This document shows, one piece after another, positions 44,648 through 52,855 of a stretch of DNA of 64,000 nucleotides; positions within the stretch are counted from its first letter, which is position 1, and every line of letters begins with the position of its first letter. Below the pieces are notes generated by a model. The model ran no database searches. It was given only the letters and a program-made list of their open reading frames with translations, and had not been told where the DNA came from. Made by a program: the position numbers and the translations under genes. The stretch is from Halapricum desulfuricans (GTDB taxonomy: Archaea; Halobacteriota; Halobacteria; Halobacteriales; Haloarculaceae): positions 1,101,030 to 1,165,029 of the forward strand of contig NZ_CP064788.1 in assembly GCF_017094525.1 (NCBI RefSeq). The letters are read 5' to 3'.

Positions 44648-44803
44648 ACGCCTGCGTGATGGTCCCCCCGAAGTATATAACCGCCCGGAAAAGGTAGCGA
44701 ATTTTATTGTTGTACGGAGATACGATCGGGGGTTGCCCGGTCGACGCTCGTCCGCTCGGAGGCGTCGAGGCTCGCAAGACGGGAGTCGACGGCGGCGATC
44801 GCG

Positions 44804-46240
44804 CTACGGATCGGTCCGAGAGCCGCCGTCGTCGAGCGCCCGCCAAGAGAGGCGCGGCGACCGCGCGGCCGCGACCTGATCGATCCGGCTGGCGGTCGTC
44901 CGGTGCGGTGCCGACTCAAGCGCGTCCGCGTCGGCGTCGCCGGCGGCATCGAACGCGGCCACCAGCAGATCGAGCGTCTCCCTGGACTCGGCCTCGGTCG
45001 GTTCGACCATCAGTGCCTCCTCGACGAGTTCGGGCCACTTCGTCGTCGGCGGGTGCACGCCGTGATCGAGCATGTGCTTGGCCACGTCGGCTGCGTCCCG
45101 ATCGCCGGCGCTGGCGACGAACTCGTGGTGAAACGGGCCGTACGGCACCTCGAAGTCGATCCGCTCGGCCAGGTAGTTGGCGTTGAGGACGGCCTTCGCG
45201 CTCGCGTCGGCCAGCCCCTCGTCGCCGAGTCGCCGGATATACGCGTAGGCCTTCAGCAGGACGAGCCAGTTGCCCTCGAACCCGTGGACCTTCCCGATCG
45301 AGTGGGCGGGCTCGTAGCGCTCGTAGGTGCCTCCGTCAGTCTCGCGGACGTGGGGCGCGGGCAGGTACGGCGCGAGGTCCTCGCGTACGCCGACCGGCCC
45401 GGCACCCGGCCCGCCGCCGCCGTGAGGCGTCGCGAAGGTCTTGTGGACGTTGTAGTGCATCACGTCAAAGCCCATGTCGCCCGGCCGGGCCTGTCCGAGC
45501 AGGGCGTTGAGGTTCGCCCCGTCGTAGTAGACCAGCCCCCCCGCGTCGTGGACGACCTCGGTGACGGTCTCGATGTCGCGCTCGAACAGCCCCAGCGTGT
45601 TCGGGTTCGTCAGCATGAGCGCCGCGGTTTCCTCGCCGACCGCGGCCTCGAGCGCCTCGAGGTTCACCCGGCCGTCGTCGCCGCTGGGCAACTCGACGAC
45701 GTCGAACCCCGCCATCGCCGCACTGGCGAAGTTCGTCCCGTGTGCGCTGTCCGGAACCACGACCTCCGTCCGGTCCTCGCCCCGCTGTTCGTGGTATGCC
45801 CTGGTGATCAGCAACCCCGTGTACTCGCCAGCCGCGCCGGCCGGCGGCTGCAGCGTCACGGCGTCCATCCCGCCGATCCGGCCGAGCCACTCCTGTAGTG
45901 TCGCCATGACTTCGAGTGTCCCCTGGACGCTCTCGTCGGGCCGGTCCGGGTGGACGGCCGCGTTCTCGTCGCTCGCGACGCGTTCGAGCAGCGCCGGGTT
46001 GTACTTCATCGTGCAACTGCCCAGCGGAAACGGACCGCTGTCGACCCCGTAGGTCTCCTGTGAGAGGCGCGTGTAGTGGCGCGCCAGCTCCGGCTCGGCA
46101 GGGGCTGCCATCGTGAGTTCGTCACGGGTCAGCTCCTCGGGCAACGGCGCGTCGTCGATCTCGACCGTTTCGGAGCGCTTCTCGATCAACAGCGGCTCGT
46201 AGCGGTCCTCGTCGGCCCACCGCGCCTGATCGTAGCGCAT
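44804..46240 (-). CDS. gcvPB: Glycine dehydrogenase (decarboxylating) subunit 2 (P-protein beta)
   Basis: 478 residues. The PLP lysine is in VHKTFATPHGGGG; conserved SGPFPLGSCTMKYNP and PDSAHGTNFASA are present. Forms the P-protein with GcvPA, which decarboxylates glycine onto lipoyl-GcvH. Its ATG (46240) lies directly after the gcvPA stop, so the two are co-translated. The last 50 residues are an acidic extension. gcvH and gcvT are not adjacent. Confidence 0.95.
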   Translation of the reverse strand: MRYDQARWADEDRYEPLLIEKRSETVEIDDAPLPEELTRDELTMAAPAEPELARHYTRLSQETYGVDSGPFPLGSCTMKYNPALLERVASDENAAVHPDRPDESVQGTLEVMATLQEWLGRIGGMDAVTLQPPAGAAGEYTGLLITRAYHEQRGEDRTEVVVPDSAHGTNFASAAMAGFDVVELPSGDDGRVNLEALEAAVGEETAALMLTNPNTLGLFERDIETVTEVVHDAGGLVYYDGANLNALLGQARPGDMGFDVMHYNVHKTFATPHGGGGPGAGPVGVREDLAPYLPAPHVRETDGGTYERYEPAHSIGKVHGFEGNWLVLLKAYAYIRRLGDEGLADASAKAVLNANYLAERIDFEVPYGPFHHEFVASAGDRDAADVAKHMLDHGVHPPTTKWPELVEEALMVEPTEAESRETLDLLVAAFDAAGDADADALESAPHRTTASRIDQVAAARSPRLSWRALDDGGSRTDP

Positions 46241-47572
46241 TCAGGCCACCTCCGAGAGCGCGGCGACGAGGCCGTCCGTCGCGTGTTCGTTCGCGTCGGT
46301 CACGCACAGCTGGAGGCGGTGGTCGTCGACCGCGTGAACGGCGTAGCCCCGATCCAGCAACGCGTCGCGTATCTCCGGGGCGGGCCGATCCGTGGCGGCG
46401 AGAAACTCCCGGAAGTGGTGGCGGTCGTGAACCGGCGCGCGGACGCCGTCGATATCGTCGACTCGAGACGCGAGCGTCCGCGCGTCCCGGACGGCCCGCT
46501 CGGCCAGTTCGAGCAGGCCGTCCGGGCCGAGCCAGGCGAGGTGGATCGCCGTCCGCAGCGCGACCCACGCCTGATTGGTGCAGATGTTCGAGGTCGCCCG
46601 CTCGCGGCGGATGTGCTGTTCCCGGGTCTGCAGCGTCAGCGTGTAGGCCCGCCGCCCGCGCTCGTCTGTTCCAGCCCCGACCAGCCGTCCGGGGACCTGC
46701 CGGAGGAACTGCTCGCGCGTGACGAACAGGCCGTGTCCCATCCCGTGGGCGTGGCCGAGTCCGAGCGTCCCGGCATCGCCGACGACGACGTCCGCGCCGA
46801 CGCTCGCCGGCGTCTCCAGCAGCGACAGCGCGACCGGGTCGGTCCCGAGACAGAACAGCGCCTCGCTGTCCGCGGCGAGGTCGCCGACGGCCGACAGTCG
46901 CTCCTCGATCGTCCCGCGGACGGTCGGGTTCTCCGCGTAGACCATGAGCGTGTCCGAATCGACCATCGACGTCAGCGCGTCAAGATCGGCGTTGCCGTCG
47001 TCGGTCGGGTAGGACTCGACGGTGAGATCGGCCCCCTCCGCGTAGTTTTCGAGCACCGACCGTCGCCGGAGCGGGAGCAGTTCGGGAACGAGCACGCGCG
47101 AGCCGCTGGTCGATCGCACCCGGGCGGCGAGCGTCGCGGCCTCGCCGAGGGCGGTCGCGTGGTCGTACATCGAGGCGTTCGCGACCGGCAGGCCGGTCAG
47201 GTCGACGAGCATCGACTGGTACTCGAACAGCGCCTGCAGGAACCCCTGGGCGATCTCGGGCTGATACTGCGTGTAGGAGGTCAGAAACTCGGAGCGCGAG
47301 GACAGCCGATCGACCACCGCCGGGACGTGATGGACGTAATGGCCCCGGCCCAGAAACGAGGTCATGTCGTCGTTTTCCGCGAGCGTCCCCGCAATCTCCC
47401 GGGCCGTCCCCGCGTCGTCTCGCGCTTCGATCCCGAAGGCCCGATCGAACTGCACCGCCTCGGGGATGTCGAACAGTTCGTCCACGTCGTCGGCTCCGAC
47501 CGTCTCGAGCATCGCCCGCGTCTCCGCGTCCGTGTGAGGAGCGTACGGACTCCCCTCGCGCGTCCCGGTCAT
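46241..47572 (-). CDS. gcvPA: Glycine dehydrogenase (decarboxylating) subunit 1 (P-protein alpha)
   Basis: 443 residues from ATG 47572 ([20 protein letters not shown]). Shows the P-protein motifs [47 protein letters not shown] and the late [19 protein letters not shown]. First gene of the gcvPA-gcvPB pair. Divergent promoter region with the phosphatase gene. Confidence 0.95.
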   Translation of the reverse strand: MTGTREGSPYAPHTDAETRAMLETVGADDVDELFDIPEAVQFDRAFGIEARDDAGTAREIAGTLAENDDMTSFLGRGHYVHHVPAVVDRLSSRSEFLTSYTQYQPEIAQGFLQALFEYQSMLVDLTGLPVANASMYDHATALGEAATLAARVRSTSGSRVLVPELLPLRRRSVLENYAEGADLTVESYPTDDGNADLDALTSMVDSDTLMVYAENPTVRGTIEERLSAVGDLAADSEALFCLGTDPVALSLLETPASVGADVVVGDAGTLGLGHAHGMGHGLFVTREQFLRQVPGRLVGAGTDERGRRAYTLTLQTREQHIRRERATSNICTNQAWVALRTAIHLAWLGPDGLLELAERAVRDARTLASRVDDIDGVRAPVHDRHHFREFLAATDRPAPEIRDALLDRGYAVHAVDDHRLQLCVTDANEHATDGLVAALSEVA

Positions 47573-47748
47573 GTAACGACCGAGCCTACCGGCCGGGCGC
47601 ATATATCGATTGCCGTCAGGCCCACGCGCTCTGTCGTCGACGGGTCGGCTCTGTGAACGGGCTCGCTGTTCGCGGCCCACAGCGAGATATATAGCAATAC
47701 GTAGCGATCATAGAAATCCTCGTATATGCCGAGAATAAAGGGGGGACG
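47573..47748. promoter_or_regulatory. Divergent promoter region gcvPA / arsC-like gene
   Basis: AT-rich segment 47680-47740 with GATATATAG at 47686-47694 and CGTATATGCC near 47721. The second lies about 25 bp before the ATG at 47749. The G-run GGGGGG just before that ATG could act as a weak ribosome-binding site. Boxes for gcvPA on the minus strand are less clear. Confidence 0.45.
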
Positions 47749-48189
47749 ATGACAGCAGATCCCGTTCGATTCGGATTCGTCTGTGTCCAGAATGCCGGCC
47801 GGAGTCAGATGGCGACGGCGTTCGCCGAGCGCGAGCGCGACCGGCGCGGGCTCGAGGACGAGGTCGAGATCCTCACTGGGGGCACCCGGCCCGCGGACCA
47901 CGTCCACGAGGAAGTCGTCGAGACCATGCGCGAGCTGGACATCGACATCTCGGATCGGACGCCGCGCGAGATCACACACGAGGAGACGGGGTCGTGTGAT
48001 TACGTCCTCACGATGGGCTGTTCGGCCGAGAACGTCTGCCCGGCAGTCTGGCACGGAGAGAGCCGCGACTGGGACCTCGAGGACCCGGACGGCAAGGACC
48101 CACAACGCGTCCGCGAGATCCGTGACGAGGTCCAGCGACGGGTCGAGTCGCTCTTTGACGACGTGTTCGAATCGGGCGAGCAGCAGTGA
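47749..48189 (+). CDS. Low-molecular-weight phosphatase / arsenate reductase family
   Basis: 146 residues. The CX5R P-loop is CVQNAGRS (residues 12-19), with TGGTRPADHV and the late DPDGKDPQRVREIRDEV, as in thioredoxin-coupled arsenate reductases (ArsC) and LMW-PTPs. The late Asp is in DPDGKDP. Downstream Cys residues (GSCDYVLTMGCSAENVCPAV) fit the ArsC redox pair. No other ars genes nearby. It converges with the vapC fragment. Confidence 0.85.
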   Translation: MTADPVRFGFVCVQNAGRSQMATAFAERERDRRGLEDEVEILTGGTRPADHVHEEVVETMRELDIDISDRTPREITHEETGSCDYVLTMGCSAENVCPAVWHGESRDWDLEDPDGKDPQRVREIRDEVQRRVESLFDDVFESGEQQ

Positions 48190-48204
48190 ACCGCCTCGGG
48201 GTCG

Positions 48205-48347
48205 TCACTCTCGCAGGTTCGTGACGGCCATGACGTCCTCGAGCGGGGCAGTCCGGAAATCGGAGTCCGCGACGACGAGTTCGTCGCCGGTCGAGCGGGC
48301 GGTCGCGGCGATGAGCATGTCCGTCGTCGAGAGATGCATTCCAGCAG
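48205..48347 (-). pseudogene. VapC-type PIN-domain toxin, C-terminal fragment
   Basis: The minus-strand frame ending at TGA 48205 reads LSTTDMLIAATARSTGDELV, then VADSDF and MAVTNL, the last third of a PIN ribonuclease with its late acidic residues. Homology begins only about 40 residues from the end, where the CRISPR-like repeat (48348-48377) starts. The N-terminal part, start codon and antitoxin are missing in the flank, so this is a relic. Confidence 0.7.
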
Positions 48348-48377
48348 GCTTCAACACTACGAGGGTCCGTCTGAAAC
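48348..48377 (-). CRISPR. Solitary CRISPR-type repeat, no array
   Basis: On the minus strand the 30 bases begin GTTTCAGACGGACCC and end GTGTTGAAGC. This is the length, start and end of haloarchaeal type I-B CRISPR repeats, which start GTTTCAGACG and end TTGAAGC. There is no second copy within 100 bp on either side and no cas gene in the window. The AGTG near the end departs from the usual GGGG, as in degenerate terminal repeats. It is probably a relic of a locus destroyed by transposition. Confidence 0.5.
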
Positions 48378-49031
48378 CCGGGAAATCCACACCACACACT
48401 GCTGAAGGCAGTGGTGCGGAACTGTTCTCATAGCGTGATGGTTGGGCTGGCAACATCGTTTCCTCTCTGGTGATTGGCAAGTGCAACGACCAATTGCGGG
48501 CAAAGGGCGATGAAGACGTGTGACTTGACGCGTGCTCGGCCTCGGACCCGCGGGGTCCCGAGGCCGAGATCCTTGCAGACGCCAATCGCTGTTTCAACCC
48601 GTGAACGTTCTGCATACGTTTCCTCAAGCTGGCGTTGCCAGAGACGAACGGTGTCGCTGTGCTCTTTGATTCGCTCTTCGACACGGTATTCTATGTCTGG
48701 AGGATCGTCCGTATTCCGTGGGTTGTACGGCGATATCGGCACGACTGACGCTCGAAGCTACACTGTCGCCAGACATTCTCGTTGTGGAGTTCCAGCGCCA
48801 TCGGACGGGGGCCATAGATGTCGCGGTAGAAGCAGTGAAGGACACCTTTCAGGAGTTCTGGAGGTTGGTGAACCCGTGTTCGCCCCCTTGGATCGGGGGC
48901 GAACACGGAATAATCAGTGAGGAACGACAAATCGAGGTGTTCGAACAGTGCCATCGTCTCTGTCTCCAATGCTTTGAAAACCTGTTCGACCGTATCGTTA
49001 CTCGGTAGGACGGACTTGCTGCTGGACACAT
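48378..49031 (-). mobile_element. Decayed IS4-type insertion sequence, internally deleted
   Basis: The element is bounded on one side by the CRISPR-type repeat. It contains both ends of a transposase gene with the middle missing, and an imperfect hairpin (CCGCACCACTGC..GCAGTG) after the transposase stop. The exact right end was not found. Terminal inverted repeats are not obvious, so the boundaries are approximate. Confidence 0.55.
48428..49029 (-). pseudogene. IS4-family transposase with internal out-of-frame deletion
   Basis: The N-terminal 95 residues (from GTG 49029; FEHLDLSFLTDYSVFAPDPR, PPELLKGVLHCFYRDIYG) end after VWRQCSFERQ. A different frame then continues as PYNPRNTDDPPDIEYRVEER to TGA 48428. 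The second part holds YAERSRVETAIGVCK, the Y-x2-R-x3-E-x6-K signature of IS4 transposases. The DDE aspartates that should lie between are gone, and the joint near 48744 shifts frame. It cannot make active transposase. Confidence 0.8.
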
Positions 49032-49286
49032 CAATTTCGTCCTACCACTCCCTTGTGAAGACTTCTGCACCAGCGCCCCCCGTTAGCGTGAATCTTGACG
49101 TACGCTCACTCAGAACGCCGGCTACCGCAGTGCTTCTGAGCCAGACGTAGTTGAACAGGAGTCCACAATGCCCTCTCCGTGCAGCGGTTTACCACTGTAT
49201 ATTACTGATAGTATTAAACTAGAACGAATGCATCGTCGGCCAGCCGTACGAAGAACTGGAGCGACATGGCCCGAGCGCCGGCACCG
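49032..49286. other. Non-coding gap between IS remnant and lipoprotein gene
   Basis: 255 bp without a supported gene. The stretch CTGTATATTACTGATAGTATTAAAC (49195-49219) is strongly AT-rich. Short frames here are broken by stops. It may contain the outer end of the IS and flanking non-coding sequence from the disrupted locus. Confidence 0.4.
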
Positions 49287-49805
49287 TCACCCGTCTTCCG
49301 GCGTGATCGTCGTCTCTTCGAGATCGGAGAACTCGTCGATGACCTCGACGAAGACACCGACGCTTCCGCTTTCGGTACCGAGTCCGACGATGACGTGCTG
49401 GTCTCCGGGTTCGGTCACGTCGACGCTTCGTTCGACAGTGACCGGAGCGTCGACGCCGGGGCCGCCGTCAATCGTCGTGGACACGGTGTACTGTCCGGCA
49501 TCCTCAAGAACGCCACCGTAGGTCGTCGCCGTGCCCTCGTCCTCGGTTTCTCCCTCCGGTGGAATATCGAACGTCGCATCAAGCGCGGTCGTCTCGTCCG
49601 GATCCGTGACGACGACCGACCCCGTGATCCGGTGTTCTGTCGTGTTGAACACGTTCACGTCCTCGAGGACGAGTCCACCGAAGAAATCGAGCATCTCCGA
49701 ACAGCCGGCCAGCACGGCCGTCGTCACGCTCGCACCGGCCGCCAGCACGCGCCGGCGGTCAAGCGCTCTGCCATCAATACCCTCAACGGCAGTCCATCGG
49801 TCCAT
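49287..49805 (-). CDS. Tat-exported lipoprotein, unknown function
   Basis: 172 residues. The signal region has DRRRVLAAGASVTTAVLAGC: twin-arginine residues, a hydrophobic core and a lipobox LAGC, as in haloarchaeal Tat lipoproteins. The mature part is a beta-sandwich-like, acidic domain (VNVFNTTEHRITGSVVVTDP, SVDVTEPGDQHVIVGLG). It is anchored on the outer face of the membrane. Family not named. Confidence 0.8.
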   Translation of the reverse strand: MDRWTAVEGIDGRALDRRRVLAAGASVTTAVLAGCSEMLDFFGGLVLEDVNVFNTTEHRITGSVVVTDPDETTALDATFDIPPEGETEDEGTATTYGGVLEDAGQYTVSTTIDGGPGVDAPVTVERSVDVTEPGDQHVIVGLGTESGSVGVFVEVIDEFSDLEETTITPEDG

Positions 49806-49947
49806 ATCGGACCCATGCAGCCCCGAGATATGAAACCGGATCGAGCGTTTCGCACCCGGAAACGTACCGCTGGCTCGCGAGCGCTCCGTACCCGGGGCTA
49901 CACCACCGGACAGCGACCGTTCCGTGACCGCCGTGCTATCGCCCGTG

Positions 49948-50115
49948 TCACTGCTCGTCGAGCGTCGTCCGCGCGACGACCCCCGACAAGTCGTCGACAG
50001 TGACGATGACGATCACTTCCCGGTCGTCCGACTCGACCATGACGTTGAGGCACCTGATCGAATCCGCCGGGCATATCGACGACTCGAAACCGGACGGACG
50101 GGCCCGGATCGTCAC
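49948..50115 (-). CDS. Possible small protein (55 aa) after dph2
   Basis: Frame ends at TGA 49948. It contains ARPSGFESSICPADSIRCLN and then VMVESDDREVIVIVTVDDLS, with protein-like composition and GC3 bias. A GTG at 50115 is the only start; the frame is open further upstream into the dph2 3' end as TISFVPERDE. It lies 52 bp after the dph2 stop on the same strand. Two Cys and alternating hydrophobics suggest a small beta domain. Not certain to be a gene. Confidence 0.4.
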   Translation of the reverse strand: MTIRARPSGFESSICPADSIRCLNVMVESDDREVIVIVTVDDLSGVVARTTLDEQ

Positions 50116-50167
50116 CTCGTCGCGCTCGGGGACGAACGATATCGTTCCGGGTGTATCGCCGGCGGTG

Positions 50168-51214
50168 TTACCAGGTGCCGTGGAACGTGTCGAACTCCAG
50201 GTCTTCGAGGGATTCCTCGCCGACTGCGATCCGGTACTCCTGGGGGGTGAGGATCGGCTGTTTGAACTGCGGGCCGTCGTCGGTCGTGATCCGCGGACAG
50301 GCCGTGTTAACGTAGGCGTCGAGCCCGAAGTTCGTCAGCCGGTCGGGCGTGACCTCGTCCATCGTGATCATGTAGGCGTCGTCGTTGTTCTCGACGATCT
50401 CCTGTGCCGTCTCCCAGCGGCCCTGCCCGATCTTCGTCGAGAAGATGACGCCCCACGTCTCGGCGTCCATCGCCTTGTGGACGGCGGCGTAACGCTGTTT
50501 CATGAACTTCTCGGAGTCGGCCAGATCGAGGACGTTGTTCACCGGGTCGGCGATGACGACCGTCTTCTCGGGGTGTTCCATCGCCAGTCCCAGCGGGTGG
50601 AACTTCCCGCCGCCGACATAGAGGATCTGGTCGGCGTCGACGTCCGCGCTAGCGTAGTTACAGCCCAGGACCTGCCCCTCGTGGGTCAGCCGCTCGTCGC
50701 CCCGGCGCGTGTGGACCGTGTACCCGCGGCCCTCGAGCCACTCGCGCATCTCGTCGAACTTGTTCATGTGCTGGGCGGTCGTCACGAGACCGACGTTCTC
50801 GTCTTCCTCGGGCGGATCGAGCTTCTCCTCGAAGGCCCGTTTCATGATGGGGAAGACGTCCACGTTCGAGAACAGCGGGACGTAGATGATCTTCTCGGAC
50901 TGTTTCATCGGGGAGTGACCGAAGTGGACGAACACGTCCGTCCGACGCATGAGGTCGGTGTCCAGATCACAGGCACCGTAGCAGTGTTCGCCCGACAGCA
51001 GCACGTTCACGTCGTCGGGCAGTTCCGACCGGAGGTCGTTGACGACGGCGGGACCGCGCCGTTTGAGCCCCTCGGGGAACTGCAACCCGACTGAGGTCGC
51101 GTCGCGCTCGTCGACTTCGGAGATAATCCGATCGAGTTCGTAGTCCCACTCGCGGTCGTGCTTGAGAGAGAGGCCGGTATTGCGGAGATCGCCCTCGGTC
51201 CGTTCTTGACTCAT
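50168..51214 (-). CDS. dph2: Diphthamide biosynthesis enzyme Dph2
   Basis: 348 residues. The three Cys that bind the radical [4Fe-4S] cluster are in GEHCYGACDL, LGCNYAS and NTACPRI. Transfers the 3-amino-3-carboxypropyl group of SAM to His of elongation factor 2. Monocistronic, read from ATG 51214; the upstream stretch to 51250 includes a TTAAGAGG box. Confidence 0.93.
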   Translation of the reverse strand: MSQERTEGDLRNTGLSLKHDREWDYELDRIISEVDERDATSVGLQFPEGLKRRGPAVVNDLRSELPDDVNVLLSGEHCYGACDLDTDLMRRTDVFVHFGHSPMKQSEKIIYVPLFSNVDVFPIMKRAFEEKLDPPEEDENVGLVTTAQHMNKFDEMREWLEGRGYTVHTRRGDERLTHEGQVLGCNYASADVDADQILYVGGGKFHPLGLAMEHPEKTVVIADPVNNVLDLADSEKFMKQRYAAVHKAMDAETWGVIFSTKIGQGRWETAQEIVENNDDAYMITMDEVTPDRLTNFGLDAYVNTACPRITTDDGPQFKQPILTPQEYRIAVGEESLEDLEFDTFHGTW

Positions 51215-51261
51215 TGAACCGTCTTAACCGTCGAGACTGTTTAAGAGGCGTGTTTCCGGAA

Positions 51262-52264
51262 GGCCAGTCGAGAGACGGAGTATCCTTTCGCGGGTCCCGA
51301 TCCGCTGGGGTTCGAGGCCGTCCCCGACGGCGCGGCCGACCCGCCCTCGTTCGATGGAGAGCAGGTCTACGAATCGGACGTCGCCCGGGGGATTATCGAC
51401 GTCCTCGACTGGCCGAGCGGGTGGACGACGCTCGTGTACGGCCGTTCGCAGGACGGCTTCGAGTCACCGAACTGAGGGAGCTCTCGCCGGACGGAGAGAT
51501 GGTCAGTTCCCGGACGCTGGACGCGGTCCCGTCGAACAGGGTCTGGCATCTGGAACAGCCCGGAGAGCGACTCGTCGTGGGCGGACAACGAGAGCAGGAC
51601 GACCGGGGAAGCGTCGTGGTTCCGTGGTGTCGACTCCGAGTTCGCGTTCGATGCCGACTGGCGGACCATCTACGCCGGTGTGACCGTCGAGGATACGGGG
51701 CCCGACACGCAATTCTGGTCGGTCACGACCACCCACGAAGGCGTGCTGGCAGGCGGATTGAACGCCGGAGACGTGTGGCTCGTCTCCTACGCCAACGGCG
51801 AGGAATCCTGGCGACGAACGATCACCCACGGCGAGGAGGCCTACATCGTCGAACACCTCGCTGCCGGGCAGACGGGAACGTACGCAGTAGCCCAGACGAA
51901 CCAGTTCGCGACGGGAAACAACCACCTGCTGTTACTCTCGCTCGGTGGAGAGGGATCCGTCGAATGGGCGCGCGTCTTCGATCCGAACTACGAGGAGTAC
52001 ACCGAGGGGCCGATGGAGCTGTACGGTCATGGGATCGTCGACGCCGGCGGACCGGTCCTCGTCGGCACCACCAGTGATCGGGTCTGGCTGGCCGCGACCG
52101 AGCCGGACGGAACGATGCGGTGGGCCGGCTATTACCCCGGTTCCCGGGAGTCTCGGACTGTCAGATCACTCGGAATCGAGGCGAGTGCAGAGCGACGCTC
52201 GCTGTACGGCAGCACCGGAACTCATCAGGAGGAGACACCCTGGCTCGCCTGGCTGGATCCGTGA
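51262..52264 (+). pseudogene. Beta-propeller-like gene, broken by frameshifts
   Basis: Three reading frames follow each other with related character: 51262-51475 (DVLDWPSGWTTLVYGRSQDG), about 51460-51615 (LSPDGEMVSSRTLDAVPSNR) and about 51610-52264 (DADWRTIYAGVTVEDTG, GDVWLVSYANGEESWRRTIT). They look like one WD/PQQ-type repeat protein of at least 330 residues. No start codon or signal peptide is clear at the 5' end. Two frameshifts (near 51460 and 51615) and a missing start make it non-functional, barring sequencing errors. Confidence 0.65.
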
Positions 52265-52297
52265 CGGCGTCGCAGCCAGCCCAAACCCACACGGCGA

Positions 52298-52447
52298 TCA
52301 GGACTCGACGTCGTCCCGAAGGTCCTCGACGTGCGTGCGGACGACTCTCAGTGTCGCGTCGGCGTCGGCGTATCCCTGGTCGTACTCCTCGAACGCGGCG
52401 TCGATGGCGTCCAGAAACTCCTCGACAGAGGTGTCTGTGTCGGTCAT
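52298..52447 (-). CDS. Small acidic protein (49 aa)
   Basis: From ATG 52447 (MTDTDTSVEEFLDAIDAAFE) to the stop at 52298: 49 residues, mostly helix and very acidic (EEYDQGYADADATLRVVRTH). Codon use matches neighbours. A longer frame from 52480 is not needed. The family is not recognised; similar short acidic proteins are common in haloarchaea. Confidence 0.55.
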   Translation of the reverse strand: MTDTDTSVEEFLDAIDAAFEEYDQGYADADATLRVVRTHVEDLRDDVES

Positions 52448-52577
52448 ACGCGGCTGTTCGGTCCGGTCGCTGTAAGTCAATTCCGGATTAACACCATTCG
52501 CAGACCGGATTCGGCCGGTTGCCGTCTCGATTCAGTCGATGACATCACGTCCTGTCGTCTCGAGCTAGCCGGCATCA

Positions 52578-52721
52578 TCACGGCATCGCCGTCTCGAACG
52601 CGTCGAGCGCGTCGTCACTGCCGGCGACCAGCAGTCTGTCGTCGGGGCCGACCTCGAAGTCGGGATCGAAGTCGTCAGGAGCCGCTCGCCCCACCTGACG
52701 CACGCGTACGGGACGCCCCTG
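52578..52721 (-). pseudogene. RCK_C (TrkA-C) domain fragment
   Basis: The last 45 residues of the frame, PDDFDPDFEVGPDDRLLVAG then SDDALDAF, match the end of an RCK_C ligand-binding domain of potassium transport regulators. The frame upstream is made of a palindromic repeat (52722-52784) and then non-homologous sequence, so the rest of the gene is missing. A relic. Confidence 0.55.
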
Positions 52722-52784
52722 ATAGTGGTTGCTGGACGTCTGTTCCGTGCGGTCACATCGGTAAATCGGTATAGCAACCACTAT
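52722..52784 (-). repeat. Palindromic element, family A, short form with compensated arms
   Basis: The outer arms ATAGTGGTTGCT and AGCAACCACTAT (52722-52733 and 52773-52784) are perfectly complementary over 12 bases. On the minus strand the interior reads ACCGATTTACCGATGTGACC, CGCAC and GGAACAGACGT, matching other copies but without their central hairpin. Compared with the 28049 copy the arms differ at the same positions on both sides, which keeps the pairing. It sits exactly where the RCK_C homology begins. Confidence 0.7.
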
Positions 52785-52855
52785 GGCCCGCCACACTCCG
52801 AGCGGTCGGTCAGTTTCATCCCGAAAGGGGATACCAGTGATGCCACGGAACAATA

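Noticed and set aside
46076-47656. A plus-strand frame of more than 500 codons
   Set aside because: Antisense of gcvPA, which has unmistakable P-protein motifs. No domain in the plus frame.
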